The notes: generated by a model not told the origin, from the sequence alone. 64,000 nt of DNA from Hyphomonadaceae bacterium UBA1849 (GCA_002338565.1 DDIN01000008.1:365090-429089); one strand, 5' to 3'; counted from the stretch's first letter, positions 15,964 to 23,787 are shown. Numbers and translations: made by a program.

Positions 15964-16656
15964 GTGCCTGTGTCGTTAAAACCAACATTTCTCGCGCTCG
16001 GGCTGACGCTCGGCCTTGCCGCCTGCTCCAGCGCGCAGGAGCCGCCCCGCCCTGACGGTTTTGTCTCCATCACAGATGCCGTGCCCGGCATCGCGACGGA
16101 AATCCGCTATTTCACCGATGAGAATTTCGTCGGTCGCCCCATCAATGGCTATGAGGCCCCGCTTTGCATTCTCTCGGTTGAGGCGGCAGAGGCTGTGGCT
16201 TCGGTTCAGGAAGCGCTGTCTGGCTTCGGCCTCGGCCTGAAAGTCTTTGACTGCTATCGCCCGCAGCGTGCCGTCTCCGATTTTGCAGCCTGGGCCGCAG
16301 ACCCTGAGGATATCGCGCGGCAGGCAGATTACTATCCGAATGTACCCAAGGATGAGCTGTTCGAACGCGGCTATATCGCCGAACGCTCCGGCCATTCACG
16401 CGGCAGCGCGATAGACCTCACACTCATCGATCTTTCCACCGGCGAAGAACTCGACATGGGCTCTTCCTATGACCTGTTCGATACACTCTCCCACCCGTCA
16501 GACCCGCGCCCGTCCGCCAAAGCGCGCGCCAATCGCATGCTGTTACAGCGCCTGATGGTAGAGGCAGGCTTTAATGCGCTTGAAGAAGAATGGTGGCACT
16601 TCTGGCTCGCCGATGAACCCTACCCGGACACGTATTTCGACTTCGTCGTGGAGTAG
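15964..16656 (+). CDS. VanX-like D-Ala-D-Ala dipeptidase lipoprotein (peptidase M15D)
   Basis: 230 residues with a GTG start. A lipoprotein signal ends at the Cys of LGLAAC (C21). The catalytic domain shows the VanX/DdpX features: ATEIRYFTDENFVGRPINGY near its beginning, DCYRPQRAV, the zinc ligands in SGHSRGSAIDLTL, and EEWWHF with the catalytic Glu and third zinc ligand His. It should cleave D-Ala-D-Ala in the periplasm for peptidoglycan recycling; it is not in a vancomycin-resistance cluster. It begins seven bases after the second entericidin gene and is probably co-transcribed with it. Confidence 0.9.
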   Translation: MPVSLKPTFLALGLTLGLAACSSAQEPPRPDGFVSITDAVPGIATEIRYFTDENFVGRPINGYEAPLCILSVEAAEAVASVQEALSGFGLGLKVFDCYRPQRAVSDFAAWAADPEDIARQADYYPNVPKDELFERGYIAERSGHSRGSAIDLTLIDLSTGEELDMGSSYDLFDTLSHPSDPRPSAKARANRMLLQRLMVEAGFNALEEEWWHFWLADEPYPDTYFDFVVE

Positions 16657-16705
16657 GTGTTTCGGGCGCACTTCAGCGACGCAGGGTTTCTGATTGCCAG
16701 CAAGG

Positions 16706-17386
16706 CTATCGGAACAATTCCCGGCCGGTCCAAACCCCATACAGAAATCGATTGAACCCAGTGCGGCTCGATGCAAGTTGACGGCATGATTCCTCACCTG
16801 GCGAATTTCCCACAGTAGAATGGTCAAAACATACCAGATGTAATTCGCCATTTGGCGGCTCAATCAGCAAATACTTTTGCGGAAAATATATCGTCAAAAA
16901 GCCAGGTTGCGGAATATAGTACTCGCGAGCGCGCTCCCAAGAATATAGAGCCTCGTCGATGTAGACGTAAAAATAGCGGTCTGACTCACAAAAGGTCTGA
17001 GCCGCCCCCAATACCGCCCAAAAAACTTCGAAATAGCCTCTCGCAGGCAAATTCAAAACTTCAACGCTACCGGCATCTACTGCGTCTGCCATCTCAGCTC
17101 GTCGTGGTCCGTCCACTGCGACTTCCCGCATCGACGAACAGTTGAATCGATACTTATCCAAATCACAGAACACACAAGCGGCATCAGAAAACGCCGCGGC
17201 TCGCACCACCCCGATCGTAAGTGTGACATTCTCCTGAAACCTTCTGATCAGGCACTCAGTATCTTCGCCACATCCGCCCCGCATTCTCTGAACAATGGCT
17301 CGCTCAGCTTGCGAGGTCCTCTCAGCGACGCCGCCTTCGTTCATGGAATAAAGCGACATCAACAAAATAAGGCTTTTCAAGAACAT
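16706..17386 (-). CDS. Unrecognised 226-residue protein, tandem copy A
   Basis: I do not recognise the family. MFLKSLILLMSLYS at the N-terminus looks like a short signal peptide or membrane anchor; the rest is hydrophilic with paired cysteines (GGCGEDTEC, ACVFC, FNC, TFC, LVC, SC), suggesting an exported disulfide-containing protein. Notable segments are DRYFYVYIDEALYSW and FLTIYFPQKYLLIEPPNGELHLVC. About four-fifths of residues are identical to copy B downstream in the same orientation, with identical length, identical first 54 residues and an identical last 14 residues (RFLYGVWTGRELFR). Function unknown; codon use and GC look slightly lower than in neighbours. Confidence 0.7.
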   Translation of the reverse strand: MFLKSLILLMSLYSMNEGGVAERTSQAERAIVQRMRGGCGEDTECLIRRFQENVTLTIGVVRAAAFSDAACVFCDLDKYRFNCSSMREVAVDGPRRAEMADAVDAGSVEVLNLPARGYFEVFWAVLGAAQTFCESDRYFYVYIDEALYSWERAREYYIPQPGFLTIYFPQKYLLIEPPNGELHLVCFDHSTVGNSPGEESCRQLASSRTGFNRFLYGVWTGRELFR

Positions 17387-17475
17387 TTTGCGGCCCCTCA
17401 GGCCCGGTCACACTCAAATGCGGCGTCAAACTTCCGATTGAAACCATTCCATCGCCGGCGGCTGAAAGCAATACT

Positions 17476-17562
17476 GTCATCCCGGAATGCGGAACGCATA
17501 TCCGGGACCCAGAAACACCATCACGCCATTTGCTAGGTCCCGGGTCTTCGCCCGGGAAGACA
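17476..17562. repeat. Intergenic palindromic repeat element, copy 1
   Basis: An 87-base element beginning GTCATCCCGG and ending in CCCGGGAAGACA, with internal ATCCGGGACC and GGTCCCGGG segments that allow a long imperfect hairpin. Such GTCATCCCGG...CCGGGATGAC elements are dispersed in many alphaproteobacterial genomes. The second copy lies exactly 926 bases away. Confidence 0.75.
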
Positions 17563-17581
17563 ATAGTAGCGTGTTCTTTCT

Positions 17582-17607
17582 GGCGCACTTCGTCCCTCAG
17601 TACGCCC
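17582..17607. repeat. Short dispersed repeat, copy 1
   Basis: The 26-base sequence GGCGCACTTCGTCCCTCAGT plus ACGCCC matches, in inverted orientation with one mismatch, the sequence at 19304-19329. It lies in the spacer between the two tandem units and is not itself part of the duplication. Confidence 0.75.
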
Positions 17608-17631
17608 CACGGCAAAACTGAGTTTCGCGAG

Positions 17632-18312
17632 CTATCGAAACAGCTCCCGGCCGGTCCAAACCCCATACAGAAATCGATTGAGGCCAGTGCGGCTCGATGC
17701 CTGTTGACGGCACGTTTCTTCACCTGACAAACTTTGCTCAACAGCATGGTAATAACATACGAGATGTAATTCCCCATTTGGCAGCTCAATAAGAAAATAC
17801 TTCTGTGGGAAGTATATCGTCAGAAACTCAGCTTGCTGGACATAGTACTCGTAGGCATCCCACCAAGAATATAGGGCCTCGTCGATATAGACGTAAAAAT
17901 AGCGATCTGGCTGACAAAAGGTCTGAGCCGCGCCTACCACTGCCCACCAAGAGTCGAAAAGACCTCTCGCAGGCAAGTTCGAAACTTCAACGCCACCTGA
18001 TTCTACTAAGTCTGCCAAATGAGCTCGTGGCGGTCCGTCCACTGCGGTTACCTGCCTCGATGAACACTCGAATCGATACTTATCCAGATCACAGAATACA
18101 CAGGCAGCATCAGAAAGTGCCGATGCTCGTATCACCCCGATCGTAAGTATGACATTCTCCTGAAACCTTCTGATCAGGCATTCAGTATCTTCGCCACATC
18201 CGCCCCGCATCCTCTGAACAATGGCTCGCTCAGCCTGCGAGGTCCTCTCAGCGACGCCGCCTTCGTTCATGGAATAAAGCGACATCAACAGAATAAGGCT
18301 TTTCAAGAACAT
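17632..18312 (-). CDS. Unrecognised 226-residue protein, tandem copy B
   Basis: Paralogue of the gene at 16706-17386 and upstream of it in transcription order. Same length from ATG 18312; an in-frame start at 18327 would add five residues (MRGRK). Conserved with copy A are the N-terminal hydrophobic leader, the cysteines (GGCGEDTEC, ACVFC, FEC, TFC, LVC, TC) and the C-terminus. Differences cluster in the middle and at SWWDAYEYYVQQAEF and YYHAVEQSLSGEETC, i.e. presumed exposed segments. A lipoprotein gene unrelated by obvious sequence, but of similar design (GEIRLTC near its end), lies further upstream. No function can be assigned. Confidence 0.7.
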   Translation of the reverse strand: MFLKSLILLMSLYSMNEGGVAERTSQAERAIVQRMRGGCGEDTECLIRRFQENVILTIGVIRASALSDAACVFCDLDKYRFECSSRQVTAVDGPPRAHLADLVESGGVEVSNLPARGLFDSWWAVVGAAQTFCQPDRYFYVYIDEALYSWWDAYEYYVQQAEFLTIYFPQKYFLIELPNGELHLVCYYHAVEQSLSGEETCRQQASSRTGLNRFLYGVWTGRELFR

Positions 18313-18401
18313 CTTGCGGCCCCTCACGCCCGGTCACACTCAAATGCGGCGTCAAACTTCAGATTGAAACCATTCCATCGCCGGCGGCTGAAAGCAATAC
18401 T

Positions 18402-18488
18402 GCCATCCCGGAATGCGGAACGCATATCCGGGACCCAGAAACACCATCACGCCATTTGCTAGGTCCCGGGTCTTCGCCCGGGATGACA
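18402..18488. repeat. Intergenic palindromic repeat element, copy 2
   Basis: Same element as at 17476-17562 with a few substitutions (begins GCCATCCCGG, ends CCCGGGATGACA). It forms the outer edge of the second duplicated unit. Confidence 0.75.
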
Positions 18489-18497
18489 ACGCTGTAG

Positions 18498-18523
18498 GTC
18501 GGGTCAAACGGAGTGGACCCGAC
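18498..18523. repeat. Hairpin of the GTCGGGTC/GACCCGAC type
   Basis: GTCGGGTC (18498-18505) and GACCCGAC (18516-18523) form a perfect eight-base stem with a ten-base loop. It directly adjoins the palindromic repeat and a degenerate copy of the 26-base repeat (about 18540-18564), so the spacer is a mosaic of repeats. Confidence 0.6.
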
Positions 18524-18567
18524 AAATATTCAACACATGTCTCAGGAACGACGTGCACCAGAGAGAC

Positions 18568-19341
18568 TCACTCTACTTCACGCAGGTCCCATTCGTCTAA
18601 AAGAGCCAATACATCATCTGTAATGGTCTCCCAATTCTGGATTTGCTGGATCGGCAAATTGATTTGAAGCAACAAAAATGGTCGCGCGAGGAAGTGCGCA
18701 GAGCAGCTTCCGGCGCGCAACTCCCCTCGCGCAAGAGCAATAGCACTCCGGTCGCAGGTGAGTCTGATTTCACCGTATTTTTCTGAATTCCAGAGAAAAC
18801 GACGTCCCAATTGGCGGTCTGACTGGAACACATCATATTCATCTTCAATGAGTTCGCCTTCAAACGGCTCCGTTGGAAGAACTTCGTTCGGACCGACTTC
18901 TTCTCCTCGGCGAATACGAGCGGTGTATTCATCATCAACGCCTATCAACGTGACGAATATCCGGGCGTTAACCCATTCGTCCAAAACGTCATGCGGGAGA
19001 TGAAGCTCGCCATCCTGCAAATAGAGGGCAAGATACAGGACACGGGATGTAAATTGTCCATCGCTTAAACGGGAACCAAATTCACGATGTAAACGACGAT
19101 AGGCATCGCCAGGAACAGAAAGGCGATAAAGCTCCACATCTATGCCCCGCTCGTGGCGACGGTACTCCAATATCGTTGAATCTATGGTTAGCTCGTAAGG
19201 AAAATCGACGGGCGGCTCCTCCGGCACATTATCCGTGTCCGACTGAGAGCACGCGCCAAAAGCAAGCATCAGCGCGGCCATGAATGCCACCAACAACCCC
19301 GTAGGGCGTACTGAGGAACGAAGTGCGCCAGACACCCCCAT
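18568..19341 (-). CDS. Unrecognised lipoprotein with a repeat-encoded N-terminus
   Basis: 257 residues from ATG 19341 (a GTG at 19344 is one codon earlier). A lipoprotein signal with MAALMLAFGAC is followed by an acidic linker (DTDNVPEEPPVD) and a mixed alpha/beta region; the C-terminal part has ARPFLLLQINLP. I do not recognise the family. The first residues GALRSSVRP are encoded by the 26-base dispersed repeat, so the repeat has either inserted into or supplied the start of the gene; ATG 19281 (MAALMLAFGAC) is a shorter alternative start that would avoid it. The start overlaps the stop of the upstream hydrolase (TGATG), implying translational coupling. Confidence 0.65.
   Translation of the reverse strand: MGVSGALRSSVRPTGLLVAFMAALMLAFGACSQSDTDNVPEEPPVDFPYELTIDSTILEYRRHERGIDVELYRLSVPGDAYRRLHREFGSRLSDGQFTSRVLYLALYLQDGELHLPHDVLDEWVNARIFVTLIGVDDEYTARIRRGEEVGPNEVLPTEPFEGELIEDEYDVFQSDRQLGRRFLWNSEKYGEIRLTCDRSAIALARGELRAGSCSAHFLARPFLLLQINLPIQQIQNWETITDDVLALLDEWDLREVE
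19304..19329. repeat. Short dispersed repeat, copy 2 (inside a coding region)
   Basis: GGGCGTACTGAGGAACGAAG plus TGCGCC is the inverted match (25 of 26) to 17582-17607. On the minus strand it is in frame with the lipoprotein gene and encodes GALRSSVRP. Confidence 0.75.
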
Positions 19342-20129
19342 CACCCGACCTTCCGGACCAGACGTTTCACCTCCATCATGAGGCGCTGGATATCCTGATC
19401 CGACGAGAGGCGGTGTTCGCCGTCTTTAATCAGGATGAACTCCACATCGGCCGAGGCGAGCGCATCCTGCACTTTCAGCGCGTGGGTCCATGGCACATCC
19501 GGGTCGACCTTGCCCTGAATGATGGTGACGGGCACGGAGAGGTCAATCGGGTCATCCAGAACCGACCATTGCGCGCCATCAACAATCAGCGACCGGGTGA
19601 TCGGGTATGGCTCGCCATAAGGGGTCGGGCGCATCCACATCCCCTTTTCCATGATCTCCTTGCGGGCGCTTTCGGGCAGATCATGCCACATCAGCTTGGA
19701 GGTAAAATCCGGCGCAGGCGCGATCAGCACCATGCCGACAACGCGCTCTTTTCGGGCCTTGGCCGAGAGCAGAGACATCCACCCGCCCATAGACGAGCCA
19801 ATCAGGATGAGCGGGCCGTCGGAAAGCTCATCAATCGCGGTGAGGCAATCCTCCCGCCAGCGCGAAATCGTGCCCTTGGCGAAGTCGCCCGAGCTTTCGC
19901 CATGGCCGAAATAGTCAAACGCCAGATATCCAAGCCCTTCAGCCTCAGCGAGCTCTTTTACGGCGATGGCTTTGGAGCCTGCCATGTCGGAGTTGAAGCC
20001 GGAGAGCCAGACAAGCGTTGGTGAGTTGGCAGAGCGCTCAATCTTCGTGTAGGCAAGTGTTTCACCATCGGCGCGTGTCAGTGTCGGCATATCAGGCCTC
20101 ATTTCAGGTCGTGTCTTTAGGGTCTTCAT
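19341..20129 (-). CDS. Alpha/beta hydrolase (ABHD10-like)
   Basis: About 262 residues from ATG 20129 (MKTLKTRPEMRPD); ATG 20090 is a later alternative and 20162 would overlap the divergent glycosyltransferase. The nucleophile elbow is GSSMGG, the acid likely in GKVDPDVP and the histidine in KDGEHRL. FDYFGHGESSGDF is typical of serine hydrolases related to ABHD10/carboxylesterases. The substrate is unknown. Its stop overlaps the start of the following lipoprotein gene. Confidence 0.85.
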   Translation of the reverse strand: MKTLKTRPEMRPDMPTLTRADGETLAYTKIERSANSPTLVWLSGFNSDMAGSKAIAVKELAEAEGLGYLAFDYFGHGESSGDFAKGTISRWREDCLTAIDELSDGPLILIGSSMGGWMSLLSAKARKERVVGMVLIAPAPDFTSKLMWHDLPESARKEIMEKGMWMRPTPYGEPYPITRSLIVDGAQWSVLDDPIDLSVPVTIIQGKVDPDVPWTHALKVQDALASADVEFILIKDGEHRLSSDQDIQRLMMEVKRLVRKVG

Positions 20130-20132
20130 ATC

Positions 20133-21287
20133 TTGGTTAAGCCTGGCCTCACCGTCCTGCAAGTCATTCCCGAGCTTGATGCAGGCGGCGCAGAGCGAAC
20201 AACGCTTGAGATTACGCAGGCGCTGGTGAAAGCAGGCTGCCGGTCTATCGTCGTCAGTCAGGGCGGGCGCATGGAAGCCGAACTCGCCGAGCTGGGCGGA
20301 GAGCTGATCAGGCTGCCGGTGAAATCGAAATCACCGGCAAAGCTCTGGGCGAACCGCAAAGCGCTGATTGATATTATCCGGCGTGAGAAGGTCGATATTG
20401 TCCATGCGAGGTCACGTGCCCCGGCGTGGAGCGCGCTCTGGGCCGCCAAGGCGACGGGCGCGCATCACGTGACGACCTATCATGGCGCATATGGCGGCAC
20501 ATCGGCGCCCAAGACGCTCTATAATTCGGTGATGGCACGCGGCGAAATTGTGATCGCCAACTCCTATTATATCGCAGACCATGTGAAGGCTGTGCACGGC
20601 GTGCCGGATGAGAAGCTCGTCGTCATCCAGCGCGGCGTGGACCTTGAAAGCTTTGATCCGGCTGTGATCGACAGCGCCAGAATATCTGCCCTTCGCGCCG
20701 AGCATGCGCCGGATGGCCAGCGCCTAGCCATTCTGCCCGGCCGGCTGACCGACTGGAAGGGCCAGAAAGTGCTGATCGAGGCGCTGTCACTCCTTCCGCG
20801 AGAGGCGCTTGTTGGCACACGGTTTGTGATGTTTGGCGATGCGCAGGGCCGAGACGAGTATGTTGCCGACCTCAAAAATGCGATTGGTAACTCAGATATT
20901 GACGAATTCGTTAGAATTTCAGGTCATTACACAGACATGCCTGCTCTTTATGCTGCGTCAGACATGGTGCTTGCGCCTTCCAAACGTCCAGAAGCCTTCG
21001 GCCGCGTCGCCGTTGAGGCTCAGGCTATGGGCAAGCCGGTGATTGCATCAGACCATGGCGGACAGCGCGAAACGGTGATTCCGGGCGAGACCGGCTGGCT
21101 CGTTCAGCCCGATGATGCCGCCTCCCTTTCCGAAGCCATCCGGCAATGGCTTGAAATGTCAGCAGAAGACCTGTCTGGTCTCTCTGCGGCGGCGCAAAAC
21201 TGGGCGCGGAACAATTTTTCCACGGCGCTGCTTCAGGAAAAAACACTCGCTGTGTATGACAGGGTGATGCAAGAGGGGCCGAACTGA
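20133..21287 (+). CDS. Glycosyltransferase family 4
   Basis: 384 residues with a TTG start at 20133 (VKPGLTVLQVIPELDAGGAERTTLE). The GT-B fold with GGAERTTLEIT at the N-terminus and the retaining GT4 signature PSKRPEAFGRVAVEAQAMGKPVIASDHGGQRE (E-x7-E pattern) are clear. Such enzymes add sugars to lipopolysaccharide core or capsular glycans at the cytosolic face. The stop overlaps the start of a GT9 heptosyltransferase-like gene (TGATG), so the pair probably extends the same glycan. The upstream hydrolase is divergent. Confidence 0.9.
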   Translation: MVKPGLTVLQVIPELDAGGAERTTLEITQALVKAGCRSIVVSQGGRMEAELAELGGELIRLPVKSKSPAKLWANRKALIDIIRREKVDIVHARSRAPAWSALWAAKATGAHHVTTYHGAYGGTSAPKTLYNSVMARGEIVIANSYYIADHVKAVHGVPDEKLVVIQRGVDLESFDPAVIDSARISALRAEHAPDGQRLAILPGRLTDWKGQKVLIEALSLLPREALVGTRFVMFGDAQGRDEYVADLKNAIGNSDIDEFVRISGHYTDMPALYAASDMVLAPSKRPEAFGRVAVEAQAMGKPVIASDHGGQRETVIPGETGWLVQPDDAASLSEAIRQWLEMSAEDLSGLSAAAQNWARNNFSTALLQEKTLAVYDRVMQEGPN

Positions 21288-22300
21288 TGGCGAAGGTCAT
21301 CGAAAATCCGGGTGAGAGCGCGACGAAAGTGCTGATCATCAAGCTGAGTGCGCTTGGTGATTTCGTGCTGGCGATGGGCGCAATGCGCGCGATCCGCGAT
21401 CACCACCCGTCTGCTCAGATCACCCTGCTCACCACTCCGCCTTTCGAACAGTTTGCCAAGGCCTGCCCGTATTTCGACCGTGTCGAGACGGATGGTCGCC
21501 CAAAGGATACCTCCAGCACGACACGCATGCTGCGCCGTCTTCGCGCCGAGAAGTATGACATTGTCTACGATCTGCAGAATTCCGGCCGCACCAGCAATTA
21601 TTATCAGGCGCTGCGCCCGCGCCCGCCGCTCTGGTCGGGTGTTTCCAAGGGCTGTCAGTTCCCCCACAACACGCCTTATCGCAATGAGATGCACTCGATA
21701 GAGCGTCTGGCCGAGCAGATCTCGATTGCGGGTGTTGGTCCTGCTGGCGGGTATGAGTTCGGCGATGTGCCGATGGAAGACTTTGAATGGCTGGAGTCGA
21801 CGCTGGGCAATCCGCCTCGTCTGCAGCCGGCTTATTTCTCACTGCGCGGGCCATATGCCCTGCTGATTCCAGGCTCGTCTGCGCACCGCGTCGCCAAGCG
21901 CTGGCCGGAAGAGAACTATCTCGAAATCGCTAAATGGCTGTCCGAAGCGGGCATTACGCCAGTCGTGATTGGCGGCAAGGCAGAGAGCGAGATCGGCAAT
22001 ATGGTGGCGCGCGGTGTGCCGGGGGCGAAATCGCTCTGCACACGGACCGACCTCTTCCAGGTAGCAGCGCTCGGGCGTCATGCAACGCTGGCAATCGGCA
22101 ATGATACGGGTCCGATGCATATGGTCACTCTGGCGGGCTCTCCGGGGGTCGCTCTGTTCGCAACGAGCGAGTCGAGTCCTGACCTTGCACGCCCACGCGG
22201 CAGCAATGTGATCGTGGTAGAATCCGATATTCTGGAAAATGTGAGCCTGAACGACGTGAAACAGGCTATTTTAGGCCTTGACGTCCTGCCGAAAACTTGA
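21287..22300 (+). CDS. Glycosyltransferase family 9 (heptosyltransferase-like)
   Basis: 337 residues. GT9 features: KVLIIKLSALGDFVLAMGAMRAIRDHHP at the N-terminus, ALLIPGSSAHRVAKRWPEENYLEIAKWL in the middle and AIGNDTGPMHMVTLAGSPGVALF near the C-terminus (sugar-nucleotide site). The family transfers ADP-heptose or related sugars to LPS core; whether heptose is used here is unknown. One-base overlap with the GT4 gene. The 3' end overlaps no gene, but infC's ribosome site lies only 46 bases downstream. Confidence 0.9.
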   Translation: MAKVIENPGESATKVLIIKLSALGDFVLAMGAMRAIRDHHPSAQITLLTTPPFEQFAKACPYFDRVETDGRPKDTSSTTRMLRRLRAEKYDIVYDLQNSGRTSNYYQALRPRPPLWSGVSKGCQFPHNTPYRNEMHSIERLAEQISIAGVGPAGGYEFGDVPMEDFEWLESTLGNPPRLQPAYFSLRGPYALLIPGSSAHRVAKRWPEENYLEIAKWLSEAGITPVVIGGKAESEIGNMVARGVPGAKSLCTRTDLFQVAALGRHATLAIGNDTGPMHMVTLAGSPGVALFATSESSPDLARPRGSNVIVVESDILENVSLNDVKQAILGLDVLPKT

Positions 22301-22345
22301 ATTTTCCGCCAGATCGGTCATATTCTTTCCAGCAGTAATAATAAT

Positions 22346-22361
22346 AGGAGCATCTGCCATA
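22346..22361 (+). promoter_or_regulatory. infC ribosome-binding site and AUA start codon
   Basis: AGGAG at 22346-22350 is eight bases before ATA 22359-22361. The first in-frame ATG (22374) is 23 bases from the ribosome site, too far. Rare AUU/AUC/AUA starts on infC mRNA are the basis of IF3 autoregulation in other bacteria. Confidence 0.7.
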
Positions 22362-22898
22362 GCACGTCGACCAATGCCGGCTAAGCCGCCGCAAAAATCC
22401 GGACCGCGTATCAATGAGGACATTCGAGTCTCACGCGTCCTTCTGATTGATGAAAACGGAGACAAACAAGGGGAAATGCCAATCGCTGCCGCGCTCGAAG
22501 CTGCGTCGGAAGCCGGTTTGGACCTTGTTGAAGTGTCGCCTAATCAGGAAGTTCCGGTTTGCAAGATTCTCGACTACGGCAAGCTCCGGTTTAACGAGCA
22601 AAAGAAAAAAGCTGAAGCTCGTAAGAAACAACGCACCGCAGACCTCAAAGAAATCAAGATGCGTCCGAATATCGACACGCACGATTACGAGGTCAAAACC
22701 AAAGCCATGAACCGCTTCTTTGAAAGCGGCGACAAAGTCAAAATCACGCTCCGCTTCCGCGGCCGTGAAATGGCCCACCAACACCTCGGCATGGAACTCA
22801 TGAACAAGGTGAGGACGGACTTTGATGAGGTCGCGAAGGTCGAGCTCGAGCCAAAGCTCGAAGGTCGCCAGATGATCATGGTGATGGCACCGCGCTGA
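22359..22898 (+). CDS. infC: Translation initiation factor IF-3
   Basis: 179 residues beginning (M)ARRPMPAKPPQKSGPRINEDIRVSRVLLIDENGD. N-domain (about 1-85), the basic linker LRFNEQKKKAEARKKQ and the C-domain with KMRPNIDTHDYEVKTKAMNRFFESGDKVKITLRFRGREMAHQ are all present, ending MVMAPR. IF3 keeps 30S subunits free and proofreads start codons. The start codon appears to be ATA: it has the only well-placed ribosome site and the frame upstream lies within the GT9 gene. Unlike many bacteria, rpmI and rplT do not follow. Confidence 0.95.
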   Translation: MARRPMPAKPPQKSGPRINEDIRVSRVLLIDENGDKQGEMPIAAALEAASEAGLDLVEVSPNQEVPVCKILDYGKLRFNEQKKKAEARKKQRTADLKEIKMRPNIDTHDYEVKTKAMNRFFESGDKVKITLRFRGREMAHQHLGMELMNKVRTDFDEVAKVELEPKLEGRQMIMVMAPR

Positions 22899-22929
22899 TA
22901 AAGCGCACCATTTCAGACCAGAATTCCGG

Positions 22930-22957
22930 AAACGCGCGAAGAAATTCGCGCGTTTTT
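22930..22957 (+). terminator. Rho-independent terminator of infC
   Basis: AAACGCGCGAA (22930-22940), a GAAA tetraloop and the complement (22945-22955) followed by T to 22957. It lies 31 bases after the infC stop. Confidence 0.92.
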
Positions 22958-23058
22958 GCATTACAGGACTACTTTAAGTCGCATATACAAGCTGGGCACT
23001 TTTCAATTGATAGAAAGCCTCTGGGTGAAATGCTATCAATCTGCGCACGGAGGGTGTG

Positions 23059-23787
23059 ATGCTCGAGGGACGTTTCTGGGACCTGATCGACGAAGGCGCG
23101 AGCTATGATGAAGTGGAAAATGCACTTCTCGAGCTGGCGACTCCCTACGGCGTTGAAGTTGTCTCCTGCCTGGAGTTACGCGCCCCGACAAATGACAGCT
23201 CCCCTTTTATCGGCCGCATGTTCGGCAAGCGGGATGGCGAATACCTCACACGGTATCGCAAACTGAACCTCGCCGAGCATGATGTTGTGGTTCAACACGT
23301 CCCCCGTACCGAAGCCGGCTTTTACTGGGGCGATGTAAAACACAAGGCCGTCACCCGCGAGCAGAAGGATGTGTTCTCCATCGCTGCCGAGCACAATATG
23401 AAGGACGGCCTGGTGTCGCCTTTTTATGGCATGAACGGCAGGATCGGTTTCACGGGTTTCTGGGGCGTCGAAATCTGCAAGGATCCGCGAACGCGTCGTC
23501 TCCTCGACGCAGCGGGACACGAGCTCTATCGATACGCCTATAGAAAAGCTGCCGAGGATGGCGAAGCTGCAGAGGTCCGCGACACGGTAGATCTGACAGA
23601 CCGTCAGCTTGAGGTTCTTTACTGGGCCTCCAAAGGCAAAACGGACTGGGAGATGGCGCAGCTCCTGAAAATCGCAGAACCTACCGTGAACCGCCATGTC
23701 GAAATGGCCAAGAAGCGTATCGGCGTCCGGTCCCGAACTGAGGCAGTTCATTACGCGCTGATGCACAGGCTCATTCGTCCGTTCTGA
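23059..23787 (+). CDS. LuxR-type transcriptional regulator with autoinducer-binding domain
   Basis: 242 residues. Residues about 15-160 resemble the acyl-homoserine-lactone-binding domain (LAEHDVVVQHVPRTEAGFYWGD, GLVSPFYGMNGRIGFTGFWG), and about 175-238 are a LuxR-type HTH (VDLTDRQLEVLYWASKGKTDWEMAQLLKIAEPTVNRHVEMAKKRIGVRSRTEAV). No luxI-type synthase lies in the window, so it is a LuxR solo here. It may respond to a self-made signal encoded elsewhere, to neighbours' signals or to another ligand. Start ATG 23059 follows GGAGGG; a GTG one codon earlier is less likely. It could control the adjacent esterase, which is inference. Confidence 0.88.
   Translation: MLEGRFWDLIDEGASYDEVENALLELATPYGVEVVSCLELRAPTNDSSPFIGRMFGKRDGEYLTRYRKLNLAEHDVVVQHVPRTEAGFYWGDVKHKAVTREQKDVFSIAAEHNMKDGLVSPFYGMNGRIGFTGFWGVEICKDPRTRRLLDAAGHELYRYAYRKAAEDGEAAEVRDTVDLTDRQLEVLYWASKGKTDWEMAQLLKIAEPTVNRHVEMAKKRIGVRSRTEAVHYALMHRLIRPF

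Larger units (their letters stand above)
16704..18488. repeat. Tandem duplication, about 859 bp units with a 926 bp period
   Basis: Unit 1 is about 16704-17562 and unit 2 about 17630-18488; every matching landmark (gene start, gene stop, intergenic palindrome) is offset by exactly 926 bases. Each unit holds one 226-residue protein gene on the minus strand plus about 175 bases upstream including a palindromic repeat element. The upstream parts and first 54 codons are nearly identical while the middle of the genes has diverged. Confidence 0.9.

Noticed and set aside
17805..18146. 113-residue plus-strand frame opposite copy B
   Set aside because: Shadow of the duplicated minus-strand gene; a related shadow exists opposite copy A.
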